Assembly (NCBI GenBank): GCA_963716135.1
Contig: OY970289.1
Span: 2,542,001-2,606,000, forward strand
DNA length: 64,000 bases
Direction: 5' to 3'
From: CAVRAW01 sp963716135
Lineage (GTDB): Bacteria; Planctomycetota; Planctomycetia; Pirellulales; JADZDJ01
Part shown: positions 16,729-26,720 of the stretch, piece by piece
Numbering within the stretch: the stretch's first letter is position 1
How the letters are laid out: each line of letters starts with the position of its first letter
Made by a program: the position numbers and the translations under genes
The notes under the pieces: model-generated
The model's input: the letters and a program-made list of their open reading frames with translations, nothing else
What the model was told of the DNA's origin: nothing
The model's database searches: none

Positions 16729-19395
16729 ATGCCATCGTCGCTCGATTCGAGTGGCCTCTCTCGGTCAGCCCGCAATTCAGCTCGCGCTGCGCAGGTGGTG
16801 GTCGTCAGCAGCGTGATGTTCTCGTTCATCTCGTACTGGCGCACGGCCGCCATCGTGCTGTGCGACATGTCGAGCACGGCCTACTACATCGGGGCGATCG
16901 TTGAAAGCTTTATCGGACAGGCCGCCCCCTGGTTCATTCTGGCCGTGCTGCTGTTCAGCTATGCGATGCGGGGAGTGTACATCGAAAGCTGCAGCCTGTT
17001 TGTGCGCGGCGGTGTTTATCGGATTGTGAAAGAGGCCCTGGGCGGATTCTTCGCCAAGGCGGCCGTCTCGGCGCTTTTGTTCGATTACGTGCTGACCGGC
17101 CCCATTAGCGGCGTTTCCGCCGGCCAGTATATCGTCGGCCTGATTCTGGAATCGGTCACGCGCATTTTCAATTTGCCGATCGGCGAAGCCGCCCGCCAGG
17201 CGATCAAAGACTCGGGCTCCGTGGCCATCGCCTGCGTCGTGACGCTGTATTTCTTCCGACAGAATCTGGTGGGAATTCATGAATCCAGCCGCAAAGCGCT
17301 GCGCATCATGGTCGCCACCACCGTGATGGGCCTGGTCATGCTCGTCTGGTGCGGCATCACGTTGGCCACCAAAGGCCCGGCCAACCCGTTGCCTTCACCG
17401 CAGCCCGATTTGCACAAGAAAGTGGTCATCGACAATCAGGGCAACGTGCAACTCGATGCAAGCGGCCAGCCCGTCCCGCAACTGAACCCGATCACTGGCC
17501 GGCAGGAAGACCCGTTGGGCTGGTTGGGCAACTACCCGACCATCGCCCAGCCGTTGCGGAATCCGCCGAGCTGGTTGAGCCTGATCGGCGTTATCGGCGT
17601 TGTGATCGCCTTTGGACATTCAATTTTGGGAATGAGCGGATTGGAAACATTGGCCCAGATCTATCGCGAGGTGGAATCGCCCAAACTGCCGAACTTCAAA
17701 AAAGTCGGATTCATCGTGTTTGCCTACAGTTTGCTGCTCACCGGAGGCACGAATTTCCTGGCGGTGTTGCTCATCCCACGCGGCCAGCGACTCAACGAAT
17801 ACTACGACAACTGGATCGGCGGCCTGGCGATGCAAATGGTCGGCCCCGTGTGGCTGACGCTTGCGCTCAACGCCTTTGTCGTGGTGGTCGGCTTCCTGAT
17901 TCTCTCCGGCGCGGTGAACACCTCGATCGTCGGCTCCAACGGGGTTCTCAGCCGCGTGGCCGAAGATGGCGTTTTGCCCGACTGGTTCCTCAAGCCGCAC
18001 AAGCGCTACGGCACCAATTCGCGCATCTTGCTGATGATTACCGTGCTGCAGCTTTGCACGATCGTCGCCAGCCGCGGCGACATTATCTTGCTCGGCGAGG
18101 CCTACGCCTTCGGCGTCGTATGGAGCTTCGTGTTCAACACGCTGTCGATGGTGGTGCTGCGCTTCAAAAACCGCGAACCGCGCGAATACGCCGTGCCATT
18201 CAACATTCGCTGGGGCGATATCCAAATCCCCATCGGTTTAACCCTGATCTTTCTGGTCGTGCTGGCATCGGCATTGGCCAACTTGGTGACCAAGCCGATT
18301 GCCACCGTCAGCGGACTTTGCTTCTCCGGCGCCTTTCTGGCAGTTTTCACGGCGACGGAAGCCTACCATCGCCGCCAACGCCGCGGCGAAAAGCACGAGC
18401 ACAAAGAACAATTCAATCGCGCCAGCGTGCAGGCCATCACCGCCGAATCGCTGGGCTTGGAAAAGCCCTATCGCAAGCTGGTGGCCATCCGCTCGCCGTA
18501 CAACCTTTTCATGCTGGAAAAGGCGCTGGCCGACACTGATCCCGAGAACACCGACGTCGTCGTGATGACCGCCAAGATTGAACCTCCCGGCGGCACCGCC
18601 GGCGGCGACGAACTCGGCTTGGACACCTTCGACCGGCGCCTGATGACCGCCGTGGTCGATCGCGCAGAAAAACTGGGGAAAAAAGTGATCCCACTGATCG
18701 TGCCCACCAACAATCCGCTCAACGCCGTTTTGAAAACCGCCCAGGACCTGGGAGCCCAAGAGGTCATGCTCGGCGCATCGAACAAATACACGGCCGAGGA
18801 GCAGCTCGATCAAATCGCCCTGTACTGGATCAACCTGCACCGCGGCCAACCGCACGGCCTGACCGTGCACCTGGTCAGCAACGATCGCGACATCACCTTC
18901 GACCTGGACGGGGGCAACCGCATTCCCAAGGAAGCCCAGCGCGAAGCCCGCAGTGTCGAAGAGCTGCGCGCCGCAGGCATCGGCGTGCGACGCGTGCTCT
19001 TGGCGCACGACGGCACATCGGCCTCGAGCGACGTGTTCGAATGGCTCCTGACCATGCTCGCGCCGGAAGTCGCGCTCGATATTGTCGCCGTCGCGCCGAT
19101 GGGGCCGCCCGGCAACGTCCCGGAGGACGTGCTGCAAAAAGACCAAAGCCGCGCCGAGCAACTCGGCCGCCAGACGACCATGCTGCCCCAAAACAAACCC
19201 GCTGGCCCGGAACTAGTGCAATTGGCGCGCGAAGGCGATTACAACGTCATCGTGTTACCCTGGTCGGAGGAATCGCGGGCATTTTCCGAAACACCCGCCG
19301 GCGCGTGGGTCAACCACGTGCTGCACAATTCGCCCTGCAGTGTGTTCTTGGCCTCGCATCCGGTGATTCCGCGCGAAATTGTCAGCGACACGTGA
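16729..19395 (+). CDS. APC-superfamily permease fused to universal stress domains
   Basis: The protein of up to 888 residues starts with an APC (amino acid-polyamine-organocation) transporter of about 12 membrane helices (residues 20-545). Transporter signatures include SSTAYYIGAIVESFIG, GGVYRIVKEALGG and LTGPISGVSAGQYIVG. The cytoplasmic C-terminus carries two UspA-like domains: KPYRKLVAIRSPYNLFMLEKAL (about 575-720) and VRRVLLAHDGTSASSDVFEWLL (about 755-870). Such fusions are thought to regulate transport, possibly through nucleotide binding. The exact start is uncertain, because the first helix begins near the Met at 16816. Substrate unknown. Confidence 0.85.
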   Translation: MPSSLDSSGLSRSARNSARAAQVVVVSSVMFSFISYWRTAAIVLCDMSSTAYYIGAIVESFIGQAAPWFILAVLLFSYAMRGVYIESCSLFVRGGVYRIVKEALGGFFAKAAVSALLFDYVLTGPISGVSAGQYIVGLILESVTRIFNLPIGEAARQAIKDSGSVAIACVVTLYFFRQNLVGIHESSRKALRIMVATTVMGLVMLVWCGITLATKGPANPLPSPQPDLHKKVVIDNQGNVQLDASGQPVPQLNPITGRQEDPLGWLGNYPTIAQPLRNPPSWLSLIGVIGVVIAFGHSILGMSGLETLAQIYREVESPKLPNFKKVGFIVFAYSLLLTGGTNFLAVLLIPRGQRLNEYYDNWIGGLAMQMVGPVWLTLALNAFVVVVGFLILSGAVNTSIVGSNGVLSRVAEDGVLPDWFLKPHKRYGTNSRILLMITVLQLCTIVASRGDIILLGEAYAFGVVWSFVFNTLSMVVLRFKNREPREYAVPFNIRWGDIQIPIGLTLIFLVVLASALANLVTKPIATVSGLCFSGAFLAVFTATEAYHRRQRRGEKHEHKEQFNRASVQAITAESLGLEKPYRKLVAIRSPYNLFMLEKALADTDPENTDVVVMTAKIEPPGGTAGGDELGLDTFDRRLMTAVVDRAEKLGKKVIPLIVPTNNPLNAVLKTAQDLGAQEVMLGASNKYTAEEQLDQIALYWINLHRGQPHGLTVHLVSNDRDITFDLDGGNRIPKEAQREARSVEELRAAGIGVRRVLLAHDGTSASSDVFEWLLTMLAPEVALDIVAVAPMGPPGNVPEDVLQKDQSRAEQLGRQTTMLPQNKPAGPELVQLAREGDYNVIVLPWSEESRAFSETPAGAWVNHVLHNSPCSVFLASHPVIPREIVSDT

Positions 19396-19513
19396 ACACT
19401 TCGTTCTCGACACGTTTTCCCCAATTCGTCGGTAAGCCTCGTTGACAGTTCGGCCACCGTGCCCGAAACTGCCGCTTGGAATTCAATACGTCGTGGCGCA
19501 GGAGGCGCGCAGC

Positions 19514-20797
19514 ATGTCCACCGATCTCGAAGCTTCTCCCGCTGTGCGGCTGGCCGGCGTGCGCGTGGCCCTGGTTGGTCGTCTCGCCGGCATGTCGAAG
19601 CGCGATGCGCAGCAGCTCATCCGCCGCGCCGGCGGAGCTCCGGTGGAAGTTGGCGTTTCTGCAAATGGGCCGGAATCCAACGCCGGCTTGCCCCAACTGA
19701 TTGTGGTGGGCGAAGAATTTCCTCTGCCGACTGACTCGACCTCGCCCGATCTGTTCGACGCCGCCACGCAGGCCGCGATCGAATCCGGCGAGATCGAGCT
19801 CATCGGCGAAAGCAGCTTCTGGCAGCGGCTGGGGCTGGTCGACGAAGAGCACGACGTGCGTCGGCTGTACACGCCGGCAATGTTGGCGGAATTGCTTCAT
19901 GTTCCTGTATCGGTGGTGCGCCGTTGGCATCGGCGAGGCTTGATTCACCCCGCCCGTGAAGTCCGCCGCCTGCCGTATTTCGATTTTCAAGAAGTGGCCA
20001 CAGCGAGGCGATTGGCCGAATTGCTGGCCGCCGGCGCATCTCCCGCTGCGATCGAACGCAAGCTCGCCGAGCTGCGCCGTTACGTACCCGGCGTCGAACG
20101 GCCGCTGGCACAACTAGCGGTGATCGTGCGCGGCAGCCGCCTGCTGCTACGCCAAGGCGACGGCTTGGTCGCGCCCGGCGGACAATTGTTTTTCGATTTC
20201 GATGCCGCCGAACAAAGCGCCGCCGAAAGCGACGGACCATCTTCCACCCGCGAAACCATCTCGCTGGCCGATTCGCTCCGCTCCGCCGCCTCGCCGCTGG
20301 CGCCCGAGGAAATGCTGCGCCTGGCAGCCGATCTGGAAGACGAAGGGAATCTCGCTGCGGCCGTCGAAGCGTATCGCGCCCACGCCGCCGCGGCCGGTCC
20401 CACCGCGCCGGTCTGCTTCGCCATGGCCGAGCTGTTGTACTGCCTGGGCGATGTCTCCGCCTCGAGAGAGCGATACTACGCGGCCATCGAGCTGGACGAA
20501 AATTATGTGGAAGCCCGTGCCAATCTCGGCTGCGTGCTGGCGGAACTAGGCGAACGTGAATTGGCCGTGGCGGCATTCGAAGGCGCTTTGACGCTGCACG
20601 CCGATTACGCCGACGCTCATTTTCATCTGGCACGGACGTTGGACGAATCGAAGCGCGCGGACGAAGCGGCTCTGCACTGGCAGGAATTCTTGCGGTTGCG
20701 CGCCGAAAGCCCGTGGGCTGCCGTGGCGCGCGAACGTCTGGATAAACAGATCAAGGGCCGCATGATCCCGCTGGCACGGCAAAACGATAAACGCTAA
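19514..20797 (+). CDS. BRCT-like / MerR HTH / TPR three-domain protein
   Basis: The 427-residue product combines three modules. Residues 10-100 (RLAGVRVALVGRLAGMSKRDAQQLIRRAGG to LPQLIVVGEEF) look like a BRCT domain. Residues 115-170 (YTPAMLAELLHVPVSVVRRWHRRGLIHPAREVRRLPYFDFQEVATARRLAELLAAG) are a MerR-type winged helix. Residues 275-415 hold TPR units (AAAVEAYRAHAA, ENYVEARANLGCVLAELGERELAVAAFEGAL). A soluble DNA-binding scaffold is inferred; targets are unknown. The ATG at 19514 starts the BRCT strand cleanly. The last five residues are encoded by the heptamer repeat that follows, so the stop is repeat-derived. Confidence 0.75.
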   Translation: MSTDLEASPAVRLAGVRVALVGRLAGMSKRDAQQLIRRAGGAPVEVGVSANGPESNAGLPQLIVVGEEFPLPTDSTSPDLFDAATQAAIESGEIELIGESSFWQRLGLVDEEHDVRRLYTPAMLAELLHVPVSVVRRWHRRGLIHPAREVRRLPYFDFQEVATARRLAELLAAGASPAAIERKLAELRRYVPGVERPLAQLAVIVRGSRLLLRQGDGLVAPGGQLFFDFDAAEQSAAESDGPSSTRETISLADSLRSAASPLAPEEMLRLAADLEDEGNLAAAVEAYRAHAAAAGPTAPVCFAMAELLYCLGDVSASRERYYAAIELDENYVEARANLGCVLAELGERELAVAAFEGALTLHADYADAHFHLARTLDESKRADEAALHWQEFLRLRAESPWAAVARERLDKQIKGRMIPLARQNDKR

Positions 20798-20861
20798 ACG
20801 CTAAACGATAAACCGCAGCCCAGGCCGCCGGTAATTTATCGTTTATCGTTTATCGTTTATC
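20782..20861. repeat. Inverted heptamer array (AAACGAT unit)
   Basis: Units AAACGAT/AAACGCT, four in a row at 20782-20809, face ATTTATC/GTTTATC, four in a row at 20834-20861, in inverted orientation with a 24-nt spacer. The palindrome overlaps the stop codons of both convergent genes: the TAA of the BRCT-MerR-TPR gene and the stop of the CHAT gene. It could serve as a two-way transcript end. Confidence 0.85.
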
Positions 20862-23800
20862 ATTTGTTTTTCCCTTCGAACTTTAAGATCGGCTTGTCCG
20901 TCGATTTCTCCGCCTGCTGAGCGCTTGCGCCGGTGTCGATCAGCATGTAGCCGGCCCAGAAAAACGGATGATCGGTTTTCGGCGCCTCTCCCTCCGCTAC
21001 CACGCCTTTCTTCCCGCCCACGCGCGGCTCTCGCTCCGTTTCCAGCGGCATTTGGCTTGTCACCTGAACCGCTCGCTGCCAGGCTTCCGCGGCGGTCTCA
21101 AAGGGAAGCTCTTGCAAGAATTCGCGGATCAAACCGATCGCCGTCTGCCCGCCGGTCCGCCAGCGGCTGATGAGGATCGTTCTTGCCCCGCCGGCCATCA
21201 GCCCCGTCGCGGTCAAAAACATTTCGTTGCCGGGCGCCGAGTTGGTTGATTTCAAACTGTTTTCCGCCGCAGTATGAAACCCCGGCAAAATAAATAGATC
21301 GACGTTCTTCCAAGGCAGCGTGAACCACGCGCTCAGCGCCAGTGGTGCGAGGTTTATCCAGTGGAATCGGCGACCAATCGTACGGACCTTGCACTTCGCC
21401 GATCTCGTCCAGAACAATCAGCCCGTCGATGGTCGTTCCCATCAAGGGTGAAGCAGTCGGCAGGGGACTGCGCAGGACCATCGAGTGCGTCGCCACGCGG
21501 CGAAGTTCCGCCACCGCCGCTTCGCTCACGTCCGGCGTATCGGTCGGATAGAGCTTGCCCGCCACAATTCCGTACTCGGCGGTGGATTTTCGTCCCTGGC
21601 GATCCGGCACGGTCAGTCCCACGGTCGGCGCAGTAGCGCACCTGGCTGCGCATCAAAAGCGGCCGAAATTCCTTCGAGTCGCTCCCCATCGGCAACAATT
21701 CGAACGGCAGATACCAGAGCGTGCCGTCGGGCACGATCGTCACTTCCGCGGAATCCTCGCTGAAGCTGATCTTCGACCCCTGCAACAACGCATCCAGCAC
21801 GTCGCGGGCAGCTTGTTTCCATGCCGTGTCGGCCAGTTGCGCTTCGGTCACTTCGCGCGACGCATCGACATTTCCGATCGCACGCAACAGGCGCCAATGC
21901 GTCGATCGAGTTGCGCAGGATTGTTGATTTTCCAATGCTGACTTTTCTCGTTGGAAAACAGCCAGGCGTAGGTGCCGTGGTTGGTGGCATAAAACGCCAA
22001 AAGCACGTGCCCTTGCGCCAGGCCCTGCTGCACGTCTTTGGCTTTGCGGATCGGCGGGAACAAGATGTCAGCCGGCTCGCGGCTCACGGCCATCTCGTGC
22101 AATACGGTCTCCTGCGCGTTGGAAAGCGACGCGAGTTCGCTGAACTTCGCCGCCAGATCACGCTGGTTCTCCGGCTTCTCCGCGGTCGCCGCCTGGGCCA
22201 CGTCGACCTTGAGCTGCTGCACTTTCTGCGCGGTTTCGGCGTATTTGGGAAACCGCGTCAGCAGCTCCTGGCGTTGCACCTTTGTCGCGTTGCTGAGCGC
22301 TTCTTCCGGCGATTCCAATAGCCATCGCAGCGCCAACAGCCTGCCGCCCAAGGGCAGCGTGGTTAAAAACCGCTGCCGCCGCGCCAGATCGGCGACGTCC
22401 AGCGCCGCCGCCGCCGCGTGCACGTCGGAAAGTTGCGCCGCAAATTCAAACCAGTGCTCGTACACCGTCGGCTGCGGAGTCGACATGACGGCCAGCGATT
22501 CCAACGTCCGCATCGACCAATCTGCCGCCGTCGGATCGTGCAGCAGAAGCTCGTACAGTGTCATCGCCGTGCGCGGCTGAAATCGGCCCCCAGGATTCGT
22601 TTTGCACAGATTGTCGGCCACGGAAATCTGGTACAGCCACTTGGAGCCGTCCTTCTGCCAGGCAAGCGCCGAGGTCAATGCCGCGTCGCCGGTCGTAACT
22701 TGCCCGCGTTGATATTGCGTCATGGCGTTCAGGTATTGATATCGCGAGCCAATTCCACATTGGGACATCATGTGCCGGGCCAGGACCGGCTTCAGCTCAT
22801 CCAGCACTGCCACCGCCGGCTGCGTCTTGCCGCGCAGCGCCAGACTTTCCGCCATCAACAAGGCCACCGACGCCTGAAGCTCGAGCAGTTTGCTATGCCC
22901 GGCCCAGGCCGCCGCTGCCGTTAGCGATTGCTCGAACGGTTCCGACGCACCGCCCAGCAACTGAGTTTGAAACCAACCGTTGAACGCCTCCTCCAGCACG
23001 CCAGGATCGGGAAAATCGACCGCCGAATACGTGGCCTCTTCAAAATGCGCCGCCGCCGTTTTTAAATCGCCCGACTGCAACGCCAGATTTCCCAACTCGA
23101 GTTGCGCCAGGCTCGAAAGCGGATGATCGAACTGCCCCTGCACCAGCAACGATCGGTTGAGCATGGCCAGCGCCTGCCCTGTCTTTCCACCCGCCGCATA
23201 GGCAAAGCCTTGCAGTTCATCGAGCCACGCCTCTGACCAATGATTCGGCGGGCCCTGGCGGCGACTGGTGGCGCTAATCAGCTCGTCGCTGAACGGGTCG
23301 TACGTCGCCAAGGGTCCCAGCAACTGCCGCCGGCGCATCATCGACACGCATGCGCAGCGAATGATCTCTTGCACGTCGAGGGGAAAAATTTGCGATTGTT
23401 GAATTATCTGACCATTCTGGATGGTGCCGGTGGCTCTTATTTCCGAGGTATTGCCGACAAGCATGCCATACGTGTCAGGAAATTTTCCCAACTGCGCACC
23501 GCGAGCACTTTTTCCCCAGGCAGCGCCGCGCGATGGGCCCGCCGCCTGAATTGCAGGCGGAAACTGCACACGCAGCATGAAATCGGCATACCGAATGTAC
23601 AGTCGCAGCGCGGCGTTGTAGTTCTCCATCGCTTCGGGATATTTTCCCAAGCGATAGTATGCCTCGCCGACCATCGTGTAATAGCAGATCGAATCGAGCC
23701 AACGGGCTTGAATCGTCTTGATGCCCATCCGCAACGCGGCCTGGAATCCTTCCAGGGCGGTTTTGTAATCGCCGTCGTAGAGCGCCGCAAACGTTGCGAA

Positions 23801-24019
23801 GTAACTGGCCGACGGGGCTCTTCTCGCTGCTGTTACCCCGGGTATTTGCTGGGTCCCAAGCGGAACTTTCCCCGTCGTTTGCCCTGAACTTGGAATCGGC
23901 GCCAGCAAAGCCGCCACGCCCAACACGGCAGAGAAGGCCACGATGCGAGCGCGGCCGCGGCGCCTGGCTAGATTGACCGCCGCGCGCGGTGGCGCGCATG
24001 CAGTTAGCAATGGATTCAT
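20860..24019 (-). CDS. Secreted TPR-CHAT protein with degenerate active site (three frameshifts)
   Basis: The intact first 723 codons give a signal peptide (VAFSAVLGVAALLAPIPSSG) and TPR-type helical repeats (YKTALEGFQAALRMG, GKYPEAMENYNAALRL, AGGKTGQALAMLNRSL) running into a coiled region. The C-terminal CHAT (caspase-like) domain must be read across shifts near 21900, 21620 and 21340, where the coding signal resumes each time: SEDSAEVTIVPDGTLWYLPFELLPM, then YGIVAGKLYPTD, then VDLFILPGFHTAAENSL and GLMAGGARTILISRW. The catalytic Cys position (usually LSACET) is replaced by LPGFHT, so it may not be a peptidase. The corrected length is about 1,050 residues. Confidence 0.75.
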
Positions 24020-24326
24020 CGAATTCGGCCTCCTGCGCGGTTCCGGGCACGCTCGAGAGCCTCAAAACTTCATGATACCCCAGTTGCCCGCCCGGAGCGA
24101 CCTGGCAATGCATGCATGGCAAATGGAGTCTATCCAGTGCGGATACGAACGCCGCCAGCCGTCCGTCTTCCCCCAATTTCCCCAAAACGGACGCAAGTCC
24201 CCCACGCTTGGCAACCGATAACGACTTTGACGATTATATCGAATTCGCCGCCAGCACTGCGCCCTCGCTGCTGGCGTCCGTAGCGCGCCCGGGCGATCCG
24301 GTGCGCTTGCCGCATGGAGGTGGCCG
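24020..24326. other. Intergenic region between divergent genes
   Basis: The region separates the leftward CHAT gene from the rightward lipoprotein gene and should hold both promoters; none could be assigned. A plus-strand frame (24112-24330, 72 codons) ends in the ATGA that starts the lipoprotein gene and contains the plausible stretch DFDDYIEFAASTAPSLLASVARPGDP, but its first half is low quality. It may be a small upstream gene (probability about 0.3). Confidence 0.4.
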
Positions 24327-24569
24327 ATGAGACATGGGACGCAAGCCGCTCGACTCTGGATAGCCCTGGGATGGGCTCTGCTGGCTGTCAGCCTCGGCCT
24401 TACCGGCTGCACTGGCGAATACGGCGGCCAGAATCTTCCGAGCGGTTACTACTTGAGCCAACAGGTGCAGTACTACCCGGCTGGTCCGGAATTCAAGTTG
24501 AGTCAGGAAGCCGCCGCCCAAAAGGCCTACCGCGACACCGAAGCGGAGCGAACGCCGACTCAGCACTAA
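24327..24569 (+). CDS. Small lipoprotein
   Basis: The 80-residue protein has a type II signal peptide: a positively charged start, the hydrophobic run LWIALGWALLAVSLGL and the lipobox LTGC, so Cys at about residue 28 would be lipidated. The mature part of about 52 residues is polar (EYGGQNLPSGYYLSQQVQYYPAGPEF) and then helical and charged. Because the residue after Cys is Thr rather than Asp, outer-membrane sorting is likely under the usual Asp+2 rule, if that rule holds here. No known family was recognised. Confidence 0.7.
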   Translation: MRHGTQAARLWIALGWALLAVSLGLTGCTGEYGGQNLPSGYYLSQQVQYYPAGPEFKLSQEAAAQKAYRDTEAERTPTQH

Positions 24570-24730
24570 CGCGGACCCGGTCGACCCCTAAACACACCAA
24601 GGAATCATCACAGTTCGCGGTCAACCGCCGCGAGCCACGGCTCGGTGCGACTGGCATCGCTCGGGCCGCATAAGTTTGTCGCACGCCGGTGATCAACCGG
24701 CGGCGGGGGGGACGACCCCTTCGCGCTGGC

Positions 24731-24771
24731 GTCTGAGTCGTGCCGCTCCCAAAGGCGGCGCCGGCTCAGAC
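24731..24771. other. Extended hairpin in the lipoprotein-GlsB spacer
   Basis: The outer stem GTCTGAG/CTCAGAC (24731-24737 with 24765-24771) encloses an inner stem GCCGC/GCGGC. It lies between the lipoprotein stop and the small membrane-protein gene, 60 bases before the start. A smaller palindrome, GCCGGT/ACCGGC, lies 30 bases further upstream. Both are possible leader structures; no riboswitch class was recognised. Confidence 0.4.
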
Positions 24772-24829
24772 GTCAGTCGCTCGGAGGGAACCCCGATGAA
24801 GGTTCCGCTAAACGCCGATCGCCTACCCC

Positions 24830-25234
24830 ATGCTGCCTTTCGCCGATATCGCCGACCTCGAATTCTCCCAAGCGGTCCAATCCGCCGCTAACGATGTGTT
24901 GGTGTGGGTCGGTTTCGGCACGTTGGTCGGTCTGTTGGCCAAGGCAATCATGCCAGGGCGCGATCCCGGTGGCGCGGTGGCCACCCTGATGATGGGCATC
25001 GGCGGCACGGTGATCGGCTGCGGAATCCTCTCGTACTTCTACGAAGGAAAACGCATTTCGCCGATCAGTCCGCTCGGCTTTGCCGTCGGCACCGGCGGAG
25101 CGTTTCTGCTGTTGTTCTTCTACCGGCTTCTGGGTGGCTACATCTTCAGAGAAAACGCGATGCCGCCGCCCCCTGGATCTCGCATGCCGACCTACCGCCG
25201 CTGGGGCCGCCGCAGCGCCACGTACGACGACTAA
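24830..25234 (+). CDS. GlsB/YeaQ/YmgE family membrane protein
   Basis: The 134-residue protein has three predicted membrane helices with the family glycine pattern: VLVWVGFGTLVGLLAKAIMPG, GGAVATLMMGIGGTVIGCGIL and LGFAVGTGGAFLLLFFYRLL. The central segment PGRDPGGAVATLMMGIGG is the recognisable GlsB/transglycosylase-associated signature. A Pro/Arg-rich C-terminal tail is cytoplasmic or periplasmic. Members are small inner-membrane proteins linked to stress responses, with no proven activity. A longer upstream frame without family similarity was ignored. Confidence 0.8.
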   Translation: MLPFADIADLEFSQAVQSAANDVLVWVGFGTLVGLLAKAIMPGRDPGGAVATLMMGIGGTVIGCGILSYFYEGKRISPISPLGFAVGTGGAFLLLFFYRLLGGYIFRENAMPPPPGSRMPTYRRWGRRSATYDD

Positions 25235-25256
25235 GAAGGCCTTTAAGAAAGCCTTT

Positions 25257-26387
25257 TCAGGCCGATCTTTCTTTGGCTGCCGGCTCGCGCTTCCCTTTGC
25301 CCAGCCACCGCGAAACGATGCGCTTCAGCCGGATGGCTTGCGCCCGCCATCCCAGCGGCCGGAAATGCGTGTAGTGATAAGCGGGTCGCAGCCGCGTGAT
25401 CCAATAGCGCTTGCACTCCAGATACTCAGGCCCCAAGTCAATCAGCCGGTCGCCGCGCCGGCAACTATCTTCAATCATCTTGGCCATCAGCACGCTTCCG
25501 GCCCCGTCTTGCACCGCGGTCTCATCGAATCCGCTGCGCACGCCGTAGACCCAACCGCGGAAGTGATAGTTGTAGGCGAACGCAACCGGTCGGCCATCCA
25601 GCATGAGCAAATTCAGATCGACCGCCCCCGCCTTGGTCGCCGATGCGTGCGCCGCCCGCAGATAATCGCGCACCGCCATGTGCGACAACGTCGTGCCTGT
25701 CGTCGAAGAGCCCTGCCAACTGCGCCGGGCAATCTCCACGCAGGCATCGTACAAGTCCCACCGTGGATTACTCTCGCCGAATTTGGCCCCGCGCGGCCGA
25801 TAGCGCAGATGCTCAAGCGGGCCGCGCTCCAGCAGCTTTCTCTCGCTGCGTCGCACATTGTTTCGCCAACGCGACGTTCGATTTGCCCAGTACGCATCCC
25901 ACCCGACGGCCAACTCCACTTGGGCCGCCGTGTGCCAAACGCGCGACTCAAATTCGAATCCCGATCGCTTCAGTGCCGCGGGTACGTCGTCCTGATCCGG
26001 GTCAGTCCACCGCAAATCCAGCAAATCCCAATCGTGCGGCGAGCGGCGAATGTGCTTTAGGCCGGCTTGCAGCGTTTCAGCCGGCCGCGGACCAATGGGC
26101 CCATAAAAGCATCCCCAACCGGCCAGCGGATATCCCAGCACTCGCACCGGTCCGACGCGGCTGGATTCTGTCGCAACCGTCAGCGGCAGGATGCCGATCG
26201 GCTCTCCGTCAGATTCGACGACCAGCGCCCGCAACCGCCGATCTTGTCCGTAGAACTGCCAAAACGTTTCCAGCCAAACCAGTGACTGAAAAAACGTGGC
26301 CTGGGCCGTTTGCTCCAGAAGCGCATTCCATGCCGTCCGTAAAGCGGCCAATTCTTGAATCGAGTTGATTTCTGCGACTTTCAACAT
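25257..26387 (-). CDS. CelD/BcsL-like GNAT acyltransferase
   Basis: The 376-residue protein has the tandem GNAT fold of the CelD/FemAB-like group. The N-terminal half has LRTAWNALLEQTAQATFFQSLVWLETFW and LRALVVESDGEPIGILPL. The C-terminal half has DLNLLMLDGRPVAFAYNYHFRGWVYGVRSGFDETAVQDGAGSVLMAKMIEDSCRRG, with the acyl-CoA loop, and ends in FRPLGWRAQAIRLKR. This group is associated with polysaccharide or peptidoglycan-precursor acylation. The ATG at 26387 starts the first strand (MLKVAEINS); the longer frame adds 19 unlikely residues. The gene diverges from the DUF1549 gene. Confidence 0.8.
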   Translation of the reverse strand: MLKVAEINSIQELAALRTAWNALLEQTAQATFFQSLVWLETFWQFYGQDRRLRALVVESDGEPIGILPLTVATESSRVGPVRVLGYPLAGWGCFYGPIGPRPAETLQAGLKHIRRSPHDWDLLDLRWTDPDQDDVPAALKRSGFEFESRVWHTAAQVELAVGWDAYWANRTSRWRNNVRRSERKLLERGPLEHLRYRPRGAKFGESNPRWDLYDACVEIARRSWQGSSTTGTTLSHMAVRDYLRAAHASATKAGAVDLNLLMLDGRPVAFAYNYHFRGWVYGVRSGFDETAVQDGAGSVLMAKMIEDSCRRGDRLIDLGPEYLECKRYWITRLRPAYHYTHFRPLGWRAQAIRLKRIVSRWLGKGKREPAAKERSA

Positions 26388-26720
26388 CGGCGGTAACCCC
26401 AAAAGCGAGCAACGTCCATGCCTCGGTTGCCCCTTGGAAACCATACCCCGCCGTCAGCCCGCTGCAGCCGCTCAGAGAGCTTGCTGGCAAACCACTTGCG
26501 CTACCGGAAAGTTACTCATCGCGCGCAGTCGCGAAGAGGGGAGATGTGGCGAAATATCAACATTCCGCTGCCCGCCGACACCGAATTGAGGCCTCAGAAT
26601 TCGCACCAGCCCCCTACGTACCAGATACTTTCCATGGGGCGCGCGACACCCTGCAACCCACCTCGGGGTTCATATACTCAGACAGCTTCAGCAAGTGTGC
26701 CGCATTCGAGATTGCTTTAT

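Noticed and set aside
16680..16904. Alternative plus-strand frame before the APC transporter
   Set aside because: Its sequence has no transporter similarity and shifts into antisense-like composition; the first membrane helix is read in the 16729 frame.
24112..24330. A separate 72-codon gene overlapping the lipoprotein start
   Set aside because: Only the second half looks protein-like and no family is recognisable; mentioned in the intergenic entry, not called as a gene.
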